A stretch of DNA of 64,000 nt from Cytophagaceae bacterium (GCA_002710685.1 PALD01000075.1:33146-97145), one strand, 5' to 3'; positions 52,438 to 61,614 are shown, counted from the first letter of the stretch. The notes: a model not told the origin generated them from the letters alone. Translations and numbers: made by a program.

Positions 52438-52830
52438 CTAGAATTTATCTAAAATTTCGATGGGAACCCGCAAGGGGCGGCCCTTGGGCATGGCAAGCAA
52501 GCACCAGTGTGTAACTGCCGTCACGAGTATCTTGTCATCCTTTTTTCTATAGATTTTAGTATGTCTTATACTTTTTACACCTTCAAATTTTTCAACCCAG
52601 GTCTGCAGCGTTATGGCCTCGTCCACAAAACCGGGGGCATGGTATTTTATATGGTGTTCCAGTGCGACCCACGCGTATTTTTCAAGTTCGTCGCTTGATG
52701 AACGGCTTGTCCAGTGAGCTTCGGCAATGTCTTGTACCCATTGTAGGTACTGCACGTTGTTCACATGGCCCATCTGGTCGATGGCTGAACTTGTTACACT
52801 AATATCTTTTTCAAAAACTGAAGGTTTCAT
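52438..52830 (-). CDS. Acyl-CoA thioesterase, YbgC/FadM type
   Basis: The 130-residue hotdog-fold product starts at the ATG at 52830. QMGHVNNVQYLQWVQD holds the family active-site region, and HHIKYHAPGFVDEAITLQTWV follows. Such enzymes hydrolyse acyl-CoA or related thioesters in the cytoplasm. It lies 14 bp upstream of the 2-hydroxyacid dehydrogenase gene and is probably in one transcript with it. Confidence 0.87.
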   Translation of the reverse strand: MKPSVFEKDISVTSSAIDQMGHVNNVQYLQWVQDIAEAHWTSRSSSDELEKYAWVALEHHIKYHAPGFVDEAITLQTWVEKFEGVKSIRHTKIYRKKDDKILVTAVTHWCLLAMPKGRPLRVPIEILDKF

Positions 52831-52881
52831 AACCACAAAGTTAATATACGAGATGCTTAAGCGGTATGATGTTGAAGTAAT

Positions 52882-52898
52882 TTTCGCTTAAAGCGAAA
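52882..52898. repeat. Dispersed palindrome directly behind the mgtE stop codon
   Basis: TTTCGCT and AGCGAAA arms flank TAA, 1 bp beyond the end of mgtE. Confidence 0.85.
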
Positions 52899-52899
52899 T

Positions 52900-54264
52900 C
52901 TAAAAACCAAGGATCCATTTTGCCAAGTGGAAAAAAAGGAAGATGCCAAAGATATCGTTGCTGGTCGTGATAAAGGGACCGGTGGCAATTGCAGGATCAA
53001 TGCCCCGCTTGTGGAGTATGATGGGCACAAACGTACCTATGAGTGACGCCACTATCATGACACATAACATTGCGATGGCTATCGTGAGCCCCACCATGGT
53101 CTCCAGTGAGATCATTGCGGCAAAGGCAATCACGAGGATGCCCACCGCTGCACCATTGATAAGGTTAATGCTTATTTCCTTGACCATCCTTAAAAACAGG
53201 CTTCCCTTTACATTGTCGTTCACAAGGCCCTGTACGATGATCGCGCTACTTTGTACCCCCACGTTACCGGCCATGGCCGCAATGAGCGGGGTAAAGAAAA
53301 ACAGCTCGGGATGGCTGGTGAGCGCACCGCCAAAACCCTGCATGATATATACTGCACAAAGGCTGCCCACAAGCCCCAGTAAAAGCCACGGCAAACGGGC
53401 CCTTACTATCCTTAAAACAGAATCATCAGCTTCTACGTCTTCTGAGATACCGGCCGCCATTTGATAATCACGGTCAGCCTCGTCCCGTATAAAATCTACA
53501 ATATCGTCAATGGTTATCCTACCTAGGAGCGTACCGGCATCATTGGTCACCGGGATGGCTTCAAGGTCATATTTTTGCATGAGGCGGGCAACTTCTTCGC
53601 CCTTGTCCTTAACGTTGACGTGGTCAACATTTGCAATATAGATATCTGCAATCCTTGATTTTGCGTCAGCGGTAAGCAGGTCCTTGAGGGACAGGCGGCC
53701 TATCAACCTGTCTTGGGCATCCACCACATATACGCTGTGCACACGGGTCACGTTTTGCGCCTGTGCCCGCATCTTGCGCACGCAACCGGCAACCGTCCAT
53801 GTCTCGCGCACCTTGACGAGCTCTTTTGCCATGAGCCCCCCGGCAGAATCCTCATCGTACATGAGCATTTCCACAATATCGCGGGCATGTTCTTCATCTT
53901 CTATGGCGCTTATGACCTTGCGCTGCATCTCATCGTCCAGCTCAGAGATAAAGTCTACCGCGTCATCGGTATCCAGTTCTTCCAGCTCGCTGGCTATCTC
54001 CTTTGCGGTAAGGTTGTCAAGCAGGCGCTCGCGCACATCCTCGTCCAGCTCCATAAGGGCCTCAGAGGTTTTCTCGCTGTCAAGAAGTTTTACAAGGTAG
54101 GTGGCTTCCTCGGTATTGAGGGCATCGAGTATTTCGGCAATATCAGCATGGTGAACGTCCTGCAACAATTCTTCAAGGCCGGCATTGCGTCGTTCTTCTA
54201 TAAGCTGCCGTATCTGGTCTAGCAGTGTGTCCGTAACCTCAAATGGAATGGGCCTTGTCATCAT
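52900..54264 (-). CDS. mgtE: Magnesium transporter MgtE
   Basis: The 454-residue product has the full MgtE layout. An acidic N-terminal superhelical domain comes first (residues about 1-130; DTDDAVDFISELDDE). A pair of CBS domains follows (about 135-260; VHSVYVVDAQDRLIGRLSLKDLL and EAIPVTNDAGTLLGRITIDDIVD). Five membrane segments end the protein (about 285-454), with PLIAAMAGNVGVQSSAIIVQ in the pore. It is a Mg2+-gated channel in the inner membrane. It is monocistronic. Confidence 0.96.
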   Translation of the reverse strand: MMTRPIPFEVTDTLLDQIRQLIEERRNAGLEELLQDVHHADIAEILDALNTEEATYLVKLLDSEKTSEALMELDEDVRERLLDNLTAKEIASELEELDTDDAVDFISELDDEMQRKVISAIEDEEHARDIVEMLMYDEDSAGGLMAKELVKVRETWTVAGCVRKMRAQAQNVTRVHSVYVVDAQDRLIGRLSLKDLLTADAKSRIADIYIANVDHVNVKDKGEEVARLMQKYDLEAIPVTNDAGTLLGRITIDDIVDFIRDEADRDYQMAAGISEDVEADDSVLRIVRARLPWLLLGLVGSLCAVYIMQGFGGALTSHPELFFFTPLIAAMAGNVGVQSSAIIVQGLVNDNVKGSLFLRMVKEISINLINGAAVGILVIAFAAMISLETMVGLTIAIAMLCVMIVASLIGTFVPIILHKRGIDPAIATGPFITTSNDIFGIFLFFHLAKWILGF

Positions 54265-54286
54265 CCTTTAGGTTTTTTTTGCCGAA

Positions 54287-54294
54287 CAAATATA
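54287..54294 (-). promoter_or_regulatory. Probable -7 box (TATATTTG) of mgtE
   Basis: TATATTTG on the minus strand matches TAnnTTTG and lies 22 bp before the mgtE start. Confidence 0.5.
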
Positions 54295-54362
54295 ACCAAA
54301 GTATCTCGCCACGGGCAGTATTAATGCGTTAAACGCGTATTAAAGTGAAATAGTGGCGCAAC

Positions 54363-55169
54363 TCAGGCAAGCAGGTTTGTGAGATGTACAAATTGTGCCA
54401 CGGTGAGCTGTTCTGGCCTTTCGGCGAAAAGTGGGTCTGCCCTGAGCTCGTCACTAAGGTCAAAAGATTTTAAGCTGTTGCGCAGGGTCTTGCGGCGTTG
54501 TTGAAATGCGGTCTTCACAACCCTGAAGAGCAACTTGGGGTCACAGCCTATATCATCGTGGTTTTCCTTTCGCTTTAAGCGTATCACACCGCTATCTACC
54601 TTGGGCGGCGGGTTAAAGACCGTGGGCGGTACGGTAAAAAGGTACTCGGCATCATAAAAAGCCTGGGTAAGTACGGAAAGTATACCATATACCTTTGAGC
54701 CTGCGGGTTCACAGATGCGCTGTGCGACTTCCTTTTGAAACATGCCGGTGAATTCTGGGATTTGCCCTCGCTGCTCGATGGCCTTAAAGACAATCTGTGT
54801 GGAAATATTGTACGGGAAATTGCCCGTTATCGCAAAGGGCTTGTCGCCAAAAACCGTTGAAAGGTCATACTTTAAAAAATCTCCTTCCAGAATATGTAAC
54901 CTGTCCAGCTTCAATGCAGGATGCTCCATGGGAAACTGTTCTTTGAGATACTCTATAGACTCCGTATCCAGGTCCATCACGGTGACATCCAGGTCCTTTT
55001 GTAGTATGTATTTTGTGAGCACACCCATCCCGGGGCCTATCTCAAGTACGTGGCCATAGCCTTGCAACGTAAGGGTATCCCCTATTTTTTTTGCGATATC
55101 CTCATCCTTGAGAAAGTGTTGCCCCAGATGTTTTTTAGCCCTTACATTACCTGATTGATGCTTGCTCAT
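54363..55169 (-). CDS. rsmA: 16S rRNA (adenine1518/1519-N6)-dimethyltransferase
   Basis: The 268-residue product dimethylates two adjacent adenines in the 3' hairpin of 16S rRNA. Seen are the S-adenosylmethionine site [11 protein letters not shown], the catalytic NFPYNIS and the N-terminal [13 protein letters not shown]. Its start overlaps the DUF4286 gene by 4 bp. Palindrome copies are at about 54420 (LFAERP) and 54568 (RLKRKE). Confidence 0.97.
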   Translation of the reverse strand: MSKHQSGNVRAKKHLGQHFLKDEDIAKKIGDTLTLQGYGHVLEIGPGMGVLTKYILQKDLDVTVMDLDTESIEYLKEQFPMEHPALKLDRLHILEGDFLKYDLSTVFGDKPFAITGNFPYNISTQIVFKAIEQRGQIPEFTGMFQKEVAQRICEPAGSKVYGILSVLTQAFYDAEYLFTVPPTVFNPPPKVDSGVIRLKRKENHDDIGCDPKLLFRVVKTAFQQRRKTLRNSLKSFDLSDELRADPLFAERPEQLTVAQFVHLTNLLA

Positions 55170-55486
55170 GATTGTAGGGAGGCTTCACCTATTATGGCCA
55201 TCTCCGTACGGAAGGAAACCAGCTTGTCAGCAAACCTTGTGGTATGTTTGCGCAGTTCTGCGGCATCGGTCTTATAGTATTCATCCAGGTGCTCCCTGGA
55301 TTTTGCAAAATATTGAACGGAGTAGGTCTGCCCGCCCATTTCTTCTTCAACAAGTACCTTGCTCATCAGGGCCTTTACAAATTTGCCCGTGCTTAATATC
55401 TGTGGGATGTGCTCTTCCTGCATCCATTTTATCCATTCATCATGGATGGAGTCATCAACATTTGATGTGACGTTGTAAATTATCAT
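55166..55486 (-). CDS. DUF4286-family protein
   Basis: The 106-residue product ([22 protein letters not shown], then [19 protein letters not shown]) resembles the small dimeric alpha/beta-barrel-like DUF4286 family of Bacteroidota. No function is established. It overlaps rsmA by 4 bp, so the two are translationally coupled. Confidence 0.85.
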   Translation of the reverse strand: MIIYNVTSNVDDSIHDEWIKWMQEEHIPQILSTGKFVKALMSKVLVEEEMGGQTYSVQYFAKSREHLDEYYKTDAAELRKHTTRFADKLVSFRTEMAIIGEASLQS

Positions 55487-55502
55487 AAGAGGGAATTTAG
55501 GG

Positions 55503-55510
55503 CAAATTTA
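55503..55510 (-). promoter_or_regulatory. Probable -7 box (TAAATTTG) of the DUF4286-rsmA pair
   Basis: TAAATTTG on the minus strand matches TAnnTTTG and lies 16 bp before the start codon, just behind the stop codon of the upstream TPR gene. Confidence 0.5.
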
Positions 55511-55515
55511 ACGAT

Positions 55516-57327
55516 TCAATTTATCGCATCGCCGCGCAGGCGACGGTATTTCTTTTGGGCCTCTACATAATAGATGCTGTCCTCAAAGTTGAAGATGATG
55601 GCCTCATATTGCTCCTTTGCCTTTTCATCATCCTTTAAAGGTCCTGCATACAGGTTTGCCAGCTGGTAATGGGCCTCATCTGCAAGGATATCCTTGCCAT
55701 AATATTGTATGATCCTTAGGTAATCGTCCCGGGCCGCTTCATGGTTGCCCAGTTCTTCATATACTTTGGCTTGCGCCATAAATGTCTCGTCCTCGATACT
55801 TTCTCCCTTGTGGTTCTCCAGGATTTCTGCATAGGCCTGTATCGCCTCTTCTTTTTTGTTTTGAAACGAGAGCAGATCAGCATGGGCAAACTTTTTAAGG
55901 GCGGTAAGCGTGGTGTCTTCCAGTGAATTGTCTGCGATGAGCAGGTAAAGCCGCTGGGCATCATTAGCAATAAGTTGCGTCGCTGAAGACTTTAATACCT
56001 TTAGCTGGGTCTGTGCCCATTCAAAATCGCCTTTGTAATAACTTGTCCTGGCCACTTTGTAACGCGCTTCTTGCGCCAGCACATCGTTTTTGACCTTTTT
56101 TTGAATCTGGGAATAGTATATCAATGCCGAGTTGAATTTTTCATCCAGGACAAGTATATCAGCAAGTTCCATTTTTGCCCTGGCTTCTTGAAACTCTGAC
56201 AAGGGGAGTTGTAAGCTTTCCTTGAGGTAGGTGATGGCCCTTTCCTTTTCATTCATGTTAAATGCAAGAAAATGGGCATATTCCACCTGTAGTGAAAGCG
56301 TTTGTGGTAACCGTCCAAATGTAGCTATCAAATCTTCATACTCCTTGGCAAGCTTTGTGTATTCTTCTGCTGGGGCATTGCTAATCTTTAAGCTCAACAA
56401 CTTTTGCCTTGCTGATAGCTGTATACTGGGATCCATGGAGTTATCAATGATAAAACCCAGGATTTCCCCGGTAATGTCTTCAACATTTTCATCTAGTGTT
56501 ATACCGGCAAGATTGATGATGCCCTGCATGTCACCATCACTGCGCTTGTAGATTGCCTTTTCCTGCAAGAAGGCCTTTTTATAATCCTTTTGTTGTATGA
56601 ACAACCAGCTTAGCAACTTGTTGTAAATAAGTTCTGGCTGCTGCTGTATGCGTTTTAAGAGCAGGTTTTTAAACGTAACATTGGCAGGGTTTGAAGGGTC
56701 CTCCGTGATAAACCTTGAAAATGTGCGCTGTGCCACGGGGGTGTATTTTTCATCCTTGACTATAAGGTCCACATACGTGTCAAACATCATGTCTATTTTG
56801 CCCTGCTCACCATAGACTGAGGCCAATTGTGAGTTCAGGATAATACGGTCATCAAGCTCCATGGCTTTTTGATATGTATCTGCAGCATGGTCCAGGAGGC
56901 TGTACTTTTCAAATGCGCGCCCCACAACGTAGGCATAAGATGGATTTTCCATCACGTGCATTTCCGCGATTTTATAGAATTTTTCGGCCTCTTCTGTATT
57001 GCCCATCAGGTCATAGTTGTGACCCAGTTCTATTTCATAATCAGGTTGGGGCAACCGCGCATCCATGTTTTTGAGGAGTAGGGTTTCAGCCTTTGCATAC
57101 TCTTCAAGTTGTTGATAGGCCTGTACAAGCCCCAATATATAGTTCCTGTTCCTGGGGTTGTCCTCAAGCAGTAGCTCATAAGTCGTGGCTGCCTTTGCAA
57201 ATTCTCCCTGCTCAAGATAATTGCGTGCCAACTGGTCCTCTTGACCCTTCACGGTAAAAGAACAGCATATGAACAGCAGGATGATAACGTAGTTGCGCAA
57301 TTTTTCCCTTTTGGTAAATATAACCAA
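55516..57327 (-). CDS. Exported tetratricopeptide-repeat protein
   Basis: The product of up to 603 residues consists mainly of TPR-type helical repeats behind a signal peptide (NYVIILLFICCSFTVKGQ). No ATG exists near the start: translation must begin at a TTG, either at 57327 or, giving a more typical signal peptide, at 57300. Repeat units such as YLEQGEFAKAATTYELLL, ELGHNYDLMGNTEEAEKFY and LANLYAGPLKDDEKAKEQY are visible throughout. TPR proteins of this kind act as periplasmic scaffolds; the partner is unknown. Confidence 0.85.
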   Translation of the reverse strand: MVIFTKREKLRNYVIILLFICCSFTVKGQEDQLARNYLEQGEFAKAATTYELLLEDNPRNRNYILGLVQAYQQLEEYAKAETLLLKNMDARLPQPDYEIELGHNYDLMGNTEEAEKFYKIAEMHVMENPSYAYVVGRAFEKYSLLDHAADTYQKAMELDDRIILNSQLASVYGEQGKIDMMFDTYVDLIVKDEKYTPVAQRTFSRFITEDPSNPANVTFKNLLLKRIQQQPELIYNKLLSWLFIQQKDYKKAFLQEKAIYKRSDGDMQGIINLAGITLDENVEDITGEILGFIIDNSMDPSIQLSARQKLLSLKISNAPAEEYTKLAKEYEDLIATFGRLPQTLSLQVEYAHFLAFNMNEKERAITYLKESLQLPLSEFQEARAKMELADILVLDEKFNSALIYYSQIQKKVKNDVLAQEARYKVARTSYYKGDFEWAQTQLKVLKSSATQLIANDAQRLYLLIADNSLEDTTLTALKKFAHADLLSFQNKKEEAIQAYAEILENHKGESIEDETFMAQAKVYEELGNHEAARDDYLRIIQYYGKDILADEAHYQLANLYAGPLKDDEKAKEQYEAIIFNFEDSIYYVEAQKKYRRLRGDAIN

Positions 57328-57369
57328 AATTAAGCCAGGATAGTATTCGGCGTAAGCCAGCTTGTTTTA

Positions 57370-58635
57370 CTAGATCATATCAAAACCACAATAGGGTACG
57401 AGCACCTCTGGTATCTTGATGCCCTCAGCGGTCTGGTAATTTTCAAGAATTCCTGCAAGTACACGGGGCAGGGCAAGAGAACTACCGTTAAGGGTATGAA
57501 CCAGTTTCTTGTTGCCATCCTTATCCTTGTAGCGCAGTTTCAAGCGGTTTGCCTGAAAGGTCTTGAAGTTTGAAACAGAACTGATCTCGAGCCAGCGGTC
57601 CTGTGCCGTGGAGAATACCTCAAAGTCATAGGTAAGCGTAGAGGTGAAGCCCAGGTCTCCACCACAAAGGCGCAGTATGCGATAGGGGAGCTTGAGCTCG
57701 TCAAGAATGGTCTTTACATGCTCTACCATGCCATCCAGCGCGGCGTCACTATCCTCTTGTCGCTCAAGGCGAACGATTTCTACTTTGTCAAACTGGTGCA
57801 GGCGGTTGAGGCCGCGTACATGCGCTCCATAAGAACCTGCCTCCCGGCGAAAACATGGTGTATAGCCCGTACAGGTGATGGGAAGGTTGCCTTCTTCCAG
57901 CAAATCCCCTCTAAAAAGATTGGTCACCGGTACCTCTGCGGTAGGTATTAAGTACAGGTCATCAGCCGTTACATGGTACATTTGACCTTCTTTATCAGGC
58001 AATTGCCCAGTGCCAAAACCTGAAGCTTCATTGACCAGGTGCGGCACTTGGTATTCAGTATATCCGGCATCAGTATTTTTATCCAGAAAGTATGCTATCA
58101 GGGCACGTTGCAGGCGGGCACCCTTGCCTTTGTAAACAGGGAAACCTGCCCCGGTAATCTTGTTGCCCAGGTCAAAATCGATTATATCATGTTGCTTGGC
58201 GAGTTCCCAGTGGGGCAGGGCATCCGTAAGTTGTGGGATTTCACCCTTGCGGAAAACCTCCTCATTATCCTTATCACTTTTACCGGCAGGCACGCTTTCC
58301 TGGGGGATGTTCGGGATGGTGTACAATAAGGTATCCAGCGCAGCAACTGCAGTGTTCAGGGTTTCCTGTAGTTCTTTTGACCTTTCTTTGAGCCCTGCCG
58401 TCTTTTCCTTTAGGACGGCTGCTTTTTTAGGCTCGCCATTTTTAAAGAGCATGCCTATTTCTTTGGAGAGCTTGTTGCTTTCGGCAAGGGTGTTGTCAAG
58501 TTCTGCCTGGGTAGAACGACGTTTTTCGTCAAGCGAAACAACCTCTTCAAAAATACCGCTTGCATCAAAATTCCTTTTGGCAAGGGCTTTGATATACCCT
58601 TCCTTGTTTTCACGAATGTCTACTACCTGTAACAT
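57370..58635 (-). CDS. serS: Seryl-tRNA synthetase
   Basis: The 421-residue class II synthetase charges tRNA-Ser. The N-terminal 105 residues form the long coiled-coil tRNA-binding arm. The catalytic domain shows LIPTAEVPVTNLF, TPCFRREAGSYG (motif 2), FDKVEIV, and LEISSVSNFKTFQANRL with LNGSSLALPRVLAGILENYQ (motif 3). It is complete and lies between the TPR gene and the HTTM gene on the same strand. Confidence 0.98.
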   Translation of the reverse strand: MLQVVDIRENKEGYIKALAKRNFDASGIFEEVVSLDEKRRSTQAELDNTLAESNKLSKEIGMLFKNGEPKKAAVLKEKTAGLKERSKELQETLNTAVAALDTLLYTIPNIPQESVPAGKSDKDNEEVFRKGEIPQLTDALPHWELAKQHDIIDFDLGNKITGAGFPVYKGKGARLQRALIAYFLDKNTDAGYTEYQVPHLVNEASGFGTGQLPDKEGQMYHVTADDLYLIPTAEVPVTNLFRGDLLEEGNLPITCTGYTPCFRREAGSYGAHVRGLNRLHQFDKVEIVRLERQEDSDAALDGMVEHVKTILDELKLPYRILRLCGGDLGFTSTLTYDFEVFSTAQDRWLEISSVSNFKTFQANRLKLRYKDKDGNKKLVHTLNGSSLALPRVLAGILENYQTAEGIKIPEVLVPYCGFDMI

Positions 58636-58695
58636 GAATCTTTTTTTGAAGGGGTAAAAATAGAAAAAACAGCCGTTAAAAATGCAGGTTTTGTA

Positions 58696-60051
58696 CTAAT
58701 CCACAGAAGAATCTGAGTCCACGCCATAGGTAGGTTTCACGGCAAGATTTGAGGGGAGGATCCAGTCATTATGCCCCCAGTAGTCCCATTGGGCCTCAGC
58801 CATGTCATACTTAGGATCAATCATTGATTGATAGGGCCTGCCATTGACGCGCACGCGTGCATCCACATAGATGGCTACGTCCCTTCCTTGCTTACCTTCT
58901 TCTTTCTTGATACGCTGTACCAACTGCCATATCATGTCTGGCTTTGTGGAAATGGCCCTTTGTTGCTTTCGCGAAAGCTTATCAAGGTTGTACAATTGTA
59001 TGTTGCCCGTTTTTTTATCCTTGATCCTTATTGTGATGCGCCCGTGTTTAGTGCGCAGCATCATGCGCCAGGAGAGGCGGTGGCCTTCTTCGGTCCACAG
59101 TACATTGTCTTGTATGAACCAGTGACGCAGCGGTAACCCCACCTGAAAGGCAAAGTAAACCAGAAAAACAGCCAGTACTGGTTTGTAACGGGGTGGTGCG
59201 ACCACTTCGTCACCCCCATAATATTCCTTTTTTTTCAAGAACAGGTCATGGACCCCGCGCGATGAAAAGAAAAACAGTGAAAATGCCAGTGACATGTATG
59301 GAAAAATCCCAATTTGAAATATTATAGAATTGAACAGGTGGAAAAATATTGAAAACCCAAAGGCAAACCAGCGGGTACGTTTCCACAAGAGCAAGGGTAT
59401 GATAAGCCCGTCATATAAAATGCCCACATAGGCAATGGTGTAGTGTGTCCACGGCTGTTGCAGGATGTCCCCCACAAGCCAATAGTCTTTTTTGCCCAGC
59501 ATAAGCAACCGCGGAACGGTGGCGTTCAACCAATCTGGATACATTTTTGCAATGGAGCCATAGGTGTACACAATCCATACCTGGCCTATGATGACAATAT
59601 ATACCCACCGCGGCATGGAGATCTTTTTCAGGGCTGGCTTACGCCAAACGTCTATGGAGAGGTACCTGTTTGCCGGAAACGTGGCCATGATGCCCAGCAG
59701 CAGCATTAAGAGGTAATAATGATTGTTGTATGAAGACTTTTGCATGAGGTACACACATGACCACATGATGCCATAGAACACAACACTCCACCTGTACTTA
59801 AAGCCCACCATGATGAATACGCCAAAAAGGCCCATAAGGCCATAATAGAAGTACATGCCGTTGCCCGGCAAGGGCTGTAAAAAACCAAGCCCAATAAAAT
59901 TAAAGGTAAAGGCACCTTCCAGTAGGGTGTGCCTTATCCATTGCGTGAACAATGCCCCCCATGCTTCAATAGTTATCAAAAGGCCAAAAATCACGCGAAA
60001 AACAATCAGCGCACTATTGTCAACCCTTTTAAACAACCATTTTTCTATCAT
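58696..60051 (-). CDS. HTTM-domain membrane protein, related to vitamin K-dependent gamma-carboxylase
   Basis: The 451-residue product has about eight membrane segments in its first 290 residues. The motifs SSYNNHYYLLMLL (around residue 110) and GSIAKMYPDWLNA (K169) correspond to the conserved core of the horizontally transferring transmembrane domain family, to which gamma-glutamyl carboxylase belongs. A soluble C-terminal part of about 150 residues follows (RHWFIQDNVLWTEEGHRLSWRMML). The reaction in bacteria without vitamin K-dependent proteins is not known. Its start overlaps the ribF stop by 4 bp. Palindromes at 58965-58978 and 59635-59646 encode LSRKQ and VWRKP. Confidence 0.85.
   Translation of the reverse strand: MIEKWLFKRVDNSALIVFRVIFGLLITIEAWGALFTQWIRHTLLEGAFTFNFIGLGFLQPLPGNGMYFYYGLMGLFGVFIMVGFKYRWSVVFYGIMWSCVYLMQKSSYNNHYYLLMLLLGIMATFPANRYLSIDVWRKPALKKISMPRWVYIVIIGQVWIVYTYGSIAKMYPDWLNATVPRLLMLGKKDYWLVGDILQQPWTHYTIAYVGILYDGLIIPLLLWKRTRWFAFGFSIFFHLFNSIIFQIGIFPYMSLAFSLFFFSSRGVHDLFLKKKEYYGGDEVVAPPRYKPVLAVFLVYFAFQVGLPLRHWFIQDNVLWTEEGHRLSWRMMLRTKHGRITIRIKDKKTGNIQLYNLDKLSRKQQRAISTKPDMIWQLVQRIKKEEGKQGRDVAIYVDARVRVNGRPYQSMIDPKYDMAEAQWDYWGHNDWILPSNLAVKPTYGVDSDSSVD
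58965..58978. repeat. Dispersed palindrome inside the HTTM gene
   Basis: GCTTTCGCGAAAGC is a perfect 14-bp palindrome, identical to the copy in metG but read in another context (LSRKQ). Confidence 0.88.
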
Positions 60052-60980
60052 GTATATTTCTTGATGTAATTGAGAGAGAACTGCTCATCCTGTTTCATGG
60101 CCCGTACAAGCTGGTCTAAATTATCAAACTTTTTTTCATCCCTGATGCGGGTTAACACTTCTATCTGGATCTTTTTATCATAAAGGTCCATGGAGAGGTC
60201 AAAGAAAAACGTCTCTATGGTAAGGGCGCTGCCGCCCACCGTGGGGTTTGTACCTATGCTCATCATGCCGTAATAGTCTTTATGCCCAATTTGCGATTGT
60301 ACCACATAGACTCCTTTAGCTGGGATAAGCTTGTAGTCTTCTGCAATGTGCAGGTTTGCCGTGGGATAGTGCAGTTTACGGCCCAGGCCCTTGCCCCGGG
60401 TTACCGTGCCGGTAAGCATAAAGGGCTTGCCCAGGAATTCATTGGCCAGGGCGAGGTCGCCTGCTTCAAGGGCTTTTCTGATCTTTGTAGAACTGATGGC
60501 AACATCATCAATATCCTGTTTTGAGATTTCCTCGACATCAAATCCATACTGTTTGCCATACCTTCTTAGATCATCAATATTAGCATTGCGGTTACGGCCA
60601 AAATGATGGTCATATCCTATGATGACCCGCTTTGCCCTTAACTGGTTTACCAGGATTTCCTCCACAAATTCTTCTGCCGAAAGGCGTGAAAATTCATGGG
60701 TAAACGGATGTACGATAAGATGGTCAAGCCCGGTCTCCTCAAGCAGGTGTATGCGCTCGTCAATGGTATCTATGAGCTTGATGCTGCTCTCCTTTTGCAC
60801 CACCATGCGCGGGTGTGGGAAAAACGTGAGCACAACCGACTCTAGGGCATTGCTCTGGGCGCTTGCAATAAGACGGCTGATGATCTTTCTATGCCCGCGG
60901 TGGACCCCATCAAAGGTGCCTATGGTCACCACCGTTGATTTTGAGCCATTGAATTCTTGCGCTGATGGGTGTTGCTTCAC
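60048..60980 (-). CDS. ribF: Bifunctional riboflavin kinase/FMN adenylyltransferase
   Basis: The 310-residue enzyme makes FMN and FAD from riboflavin. The N-terminal nucleotidyltransferase domain shows TIGTFDGVHRGH and IGYDHHFGRNR, and ISSTKIRKAL follows. The C-terminal kinase domain begins with GTVTRGKGLGRKLHYPTANL, then IPAKGVYVV. It is complete. pth lies just upstream on the same strand (1-bp gap) and the HTTM gene overlaps its end. Confidence 0.97.
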   Translation of the reverse strand: MKQHPSAQEFNGSKSTVVTIGTFDGVHRGHRKIISRLIASAQSNALESVVLTFFPHPRMVVQKESSIKLIDTIDERIHLLEETGLDHLIVHPFTHEFSRLSAEEFVEEILVNQLRAKRVIIGYDHHFGRNRNANIDDLRRYGKQYGFDVEEISKQDIDDVAISSTKIRKALEAGDLALANEFLGKPFMLTGTVTRGKGLGRKLHYPTANLHIAEDYKLIPAKGVYVVQSQIGHKDYYGMMSIGTNPTVGGSALTIETFFFDLSMDLYDKKIQIEVLTRIRDEKKFDNLDQLVRAMKQDEQFSLNYIKKYT

Positions 60981-60981
60981 G

Positions 60982-61614
60982 TTACTTGCCGTTAAATGTG
61001 TTCATGGTGCTTGACAGTCCCGCGCCCACAAAACTTTCTATGATTTTGCATGAGGTCTCCAGGCGTTCAGGAAGGTCCAATGCTTCATCCATGGACCATT
61101 CTCCCAGCACAAAATCAACCTGTTTCCCCTTGCTGAACCTGTCTCCTATGCCAAATCTGAACCTTGGGTAGCTTGTGGTGTTCAACTGGGCCTGTATATC
61201 CTTGAGGCCATTGTGGCCACCATCGCTGCCCTTTCCCTTAAGGCGTATGGTGCCAAAATCAAGGTTGAGGTCATCCGTGATCACAAGAAGGTTCCCGATA
61301 TCCACTTTTTCTTTGGTCAGCCAGTACCGCACGGCCTTGCCGCTCAGGTTCATATAGGTATTGGGCTTGAGCAGGGTGATAGGGCGGCCCTTGATCTTTG
61401 TATGTGCCACATCGCCCAGTTTTTCTGTTTCCCAGGTGAGTTGATTCGCTTCCGCGAAAGCGTCAAGGACCTGAAAACCAATATTGTGCCTAGTGTTGTG
61501 GTATTTAGGCCCTATGTTGCCCAGGCCTGTAATGAGATATTTTTTCATGGGCGTGGCGGTTGTGCTTTCAGATGGTTTTTTGCTCTTAAAAAGTCTCCCG
61601 AAAAAAGCCAGCAT
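60982..61614 (-). CDS. pth: Peptidyl-tRNA hydrolase
   Basis: The ATG at 61614 (MLAFFGRLFKSKKPS) is chosen; the frame continues to 61692 through a palindrome and terminator. This 210-residue form carries a short N-terminal extension before the core start MKKYLITGLGNIGPKY. The catalytic region NTRHNIGF and the conserved KPNTYMNLSG, DDLNLDFGTIRLKGKGSDGGHNGL are intact. It rescues ribosomes by cutting peptidyl-tRNA. A palindrome (61447-61462) encodes DAFAEA. Confidence 0.95.
   Translation of the reverse strand: MLAFFGRLFKSKKPSESTTATPMKKYLITGLGNIGPKYHNTRHNIGFQVLDAFAEANQLTWETEKLGDVAHTKIKGRPITLLKPNTYMNLSGKAVRYWLTKEKVDIGNLLVITDDLNLDFGTIRLKGKGSDGGHNGLKDIQAQLNTTSYPRFRFGIGDRFSKGKQVDFVLGEWSMDEALDLPERLETSCKIIESFVGAGLSSTMNTFNGK
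61447..61462. repeat. Dispersed palindrome inside pth
   Basis: CGCTTCCGCGAAAGCG, identical to the copy in the lipoprotein gene at 22678, read in frame as AFAEA. Confidence 0.85.
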
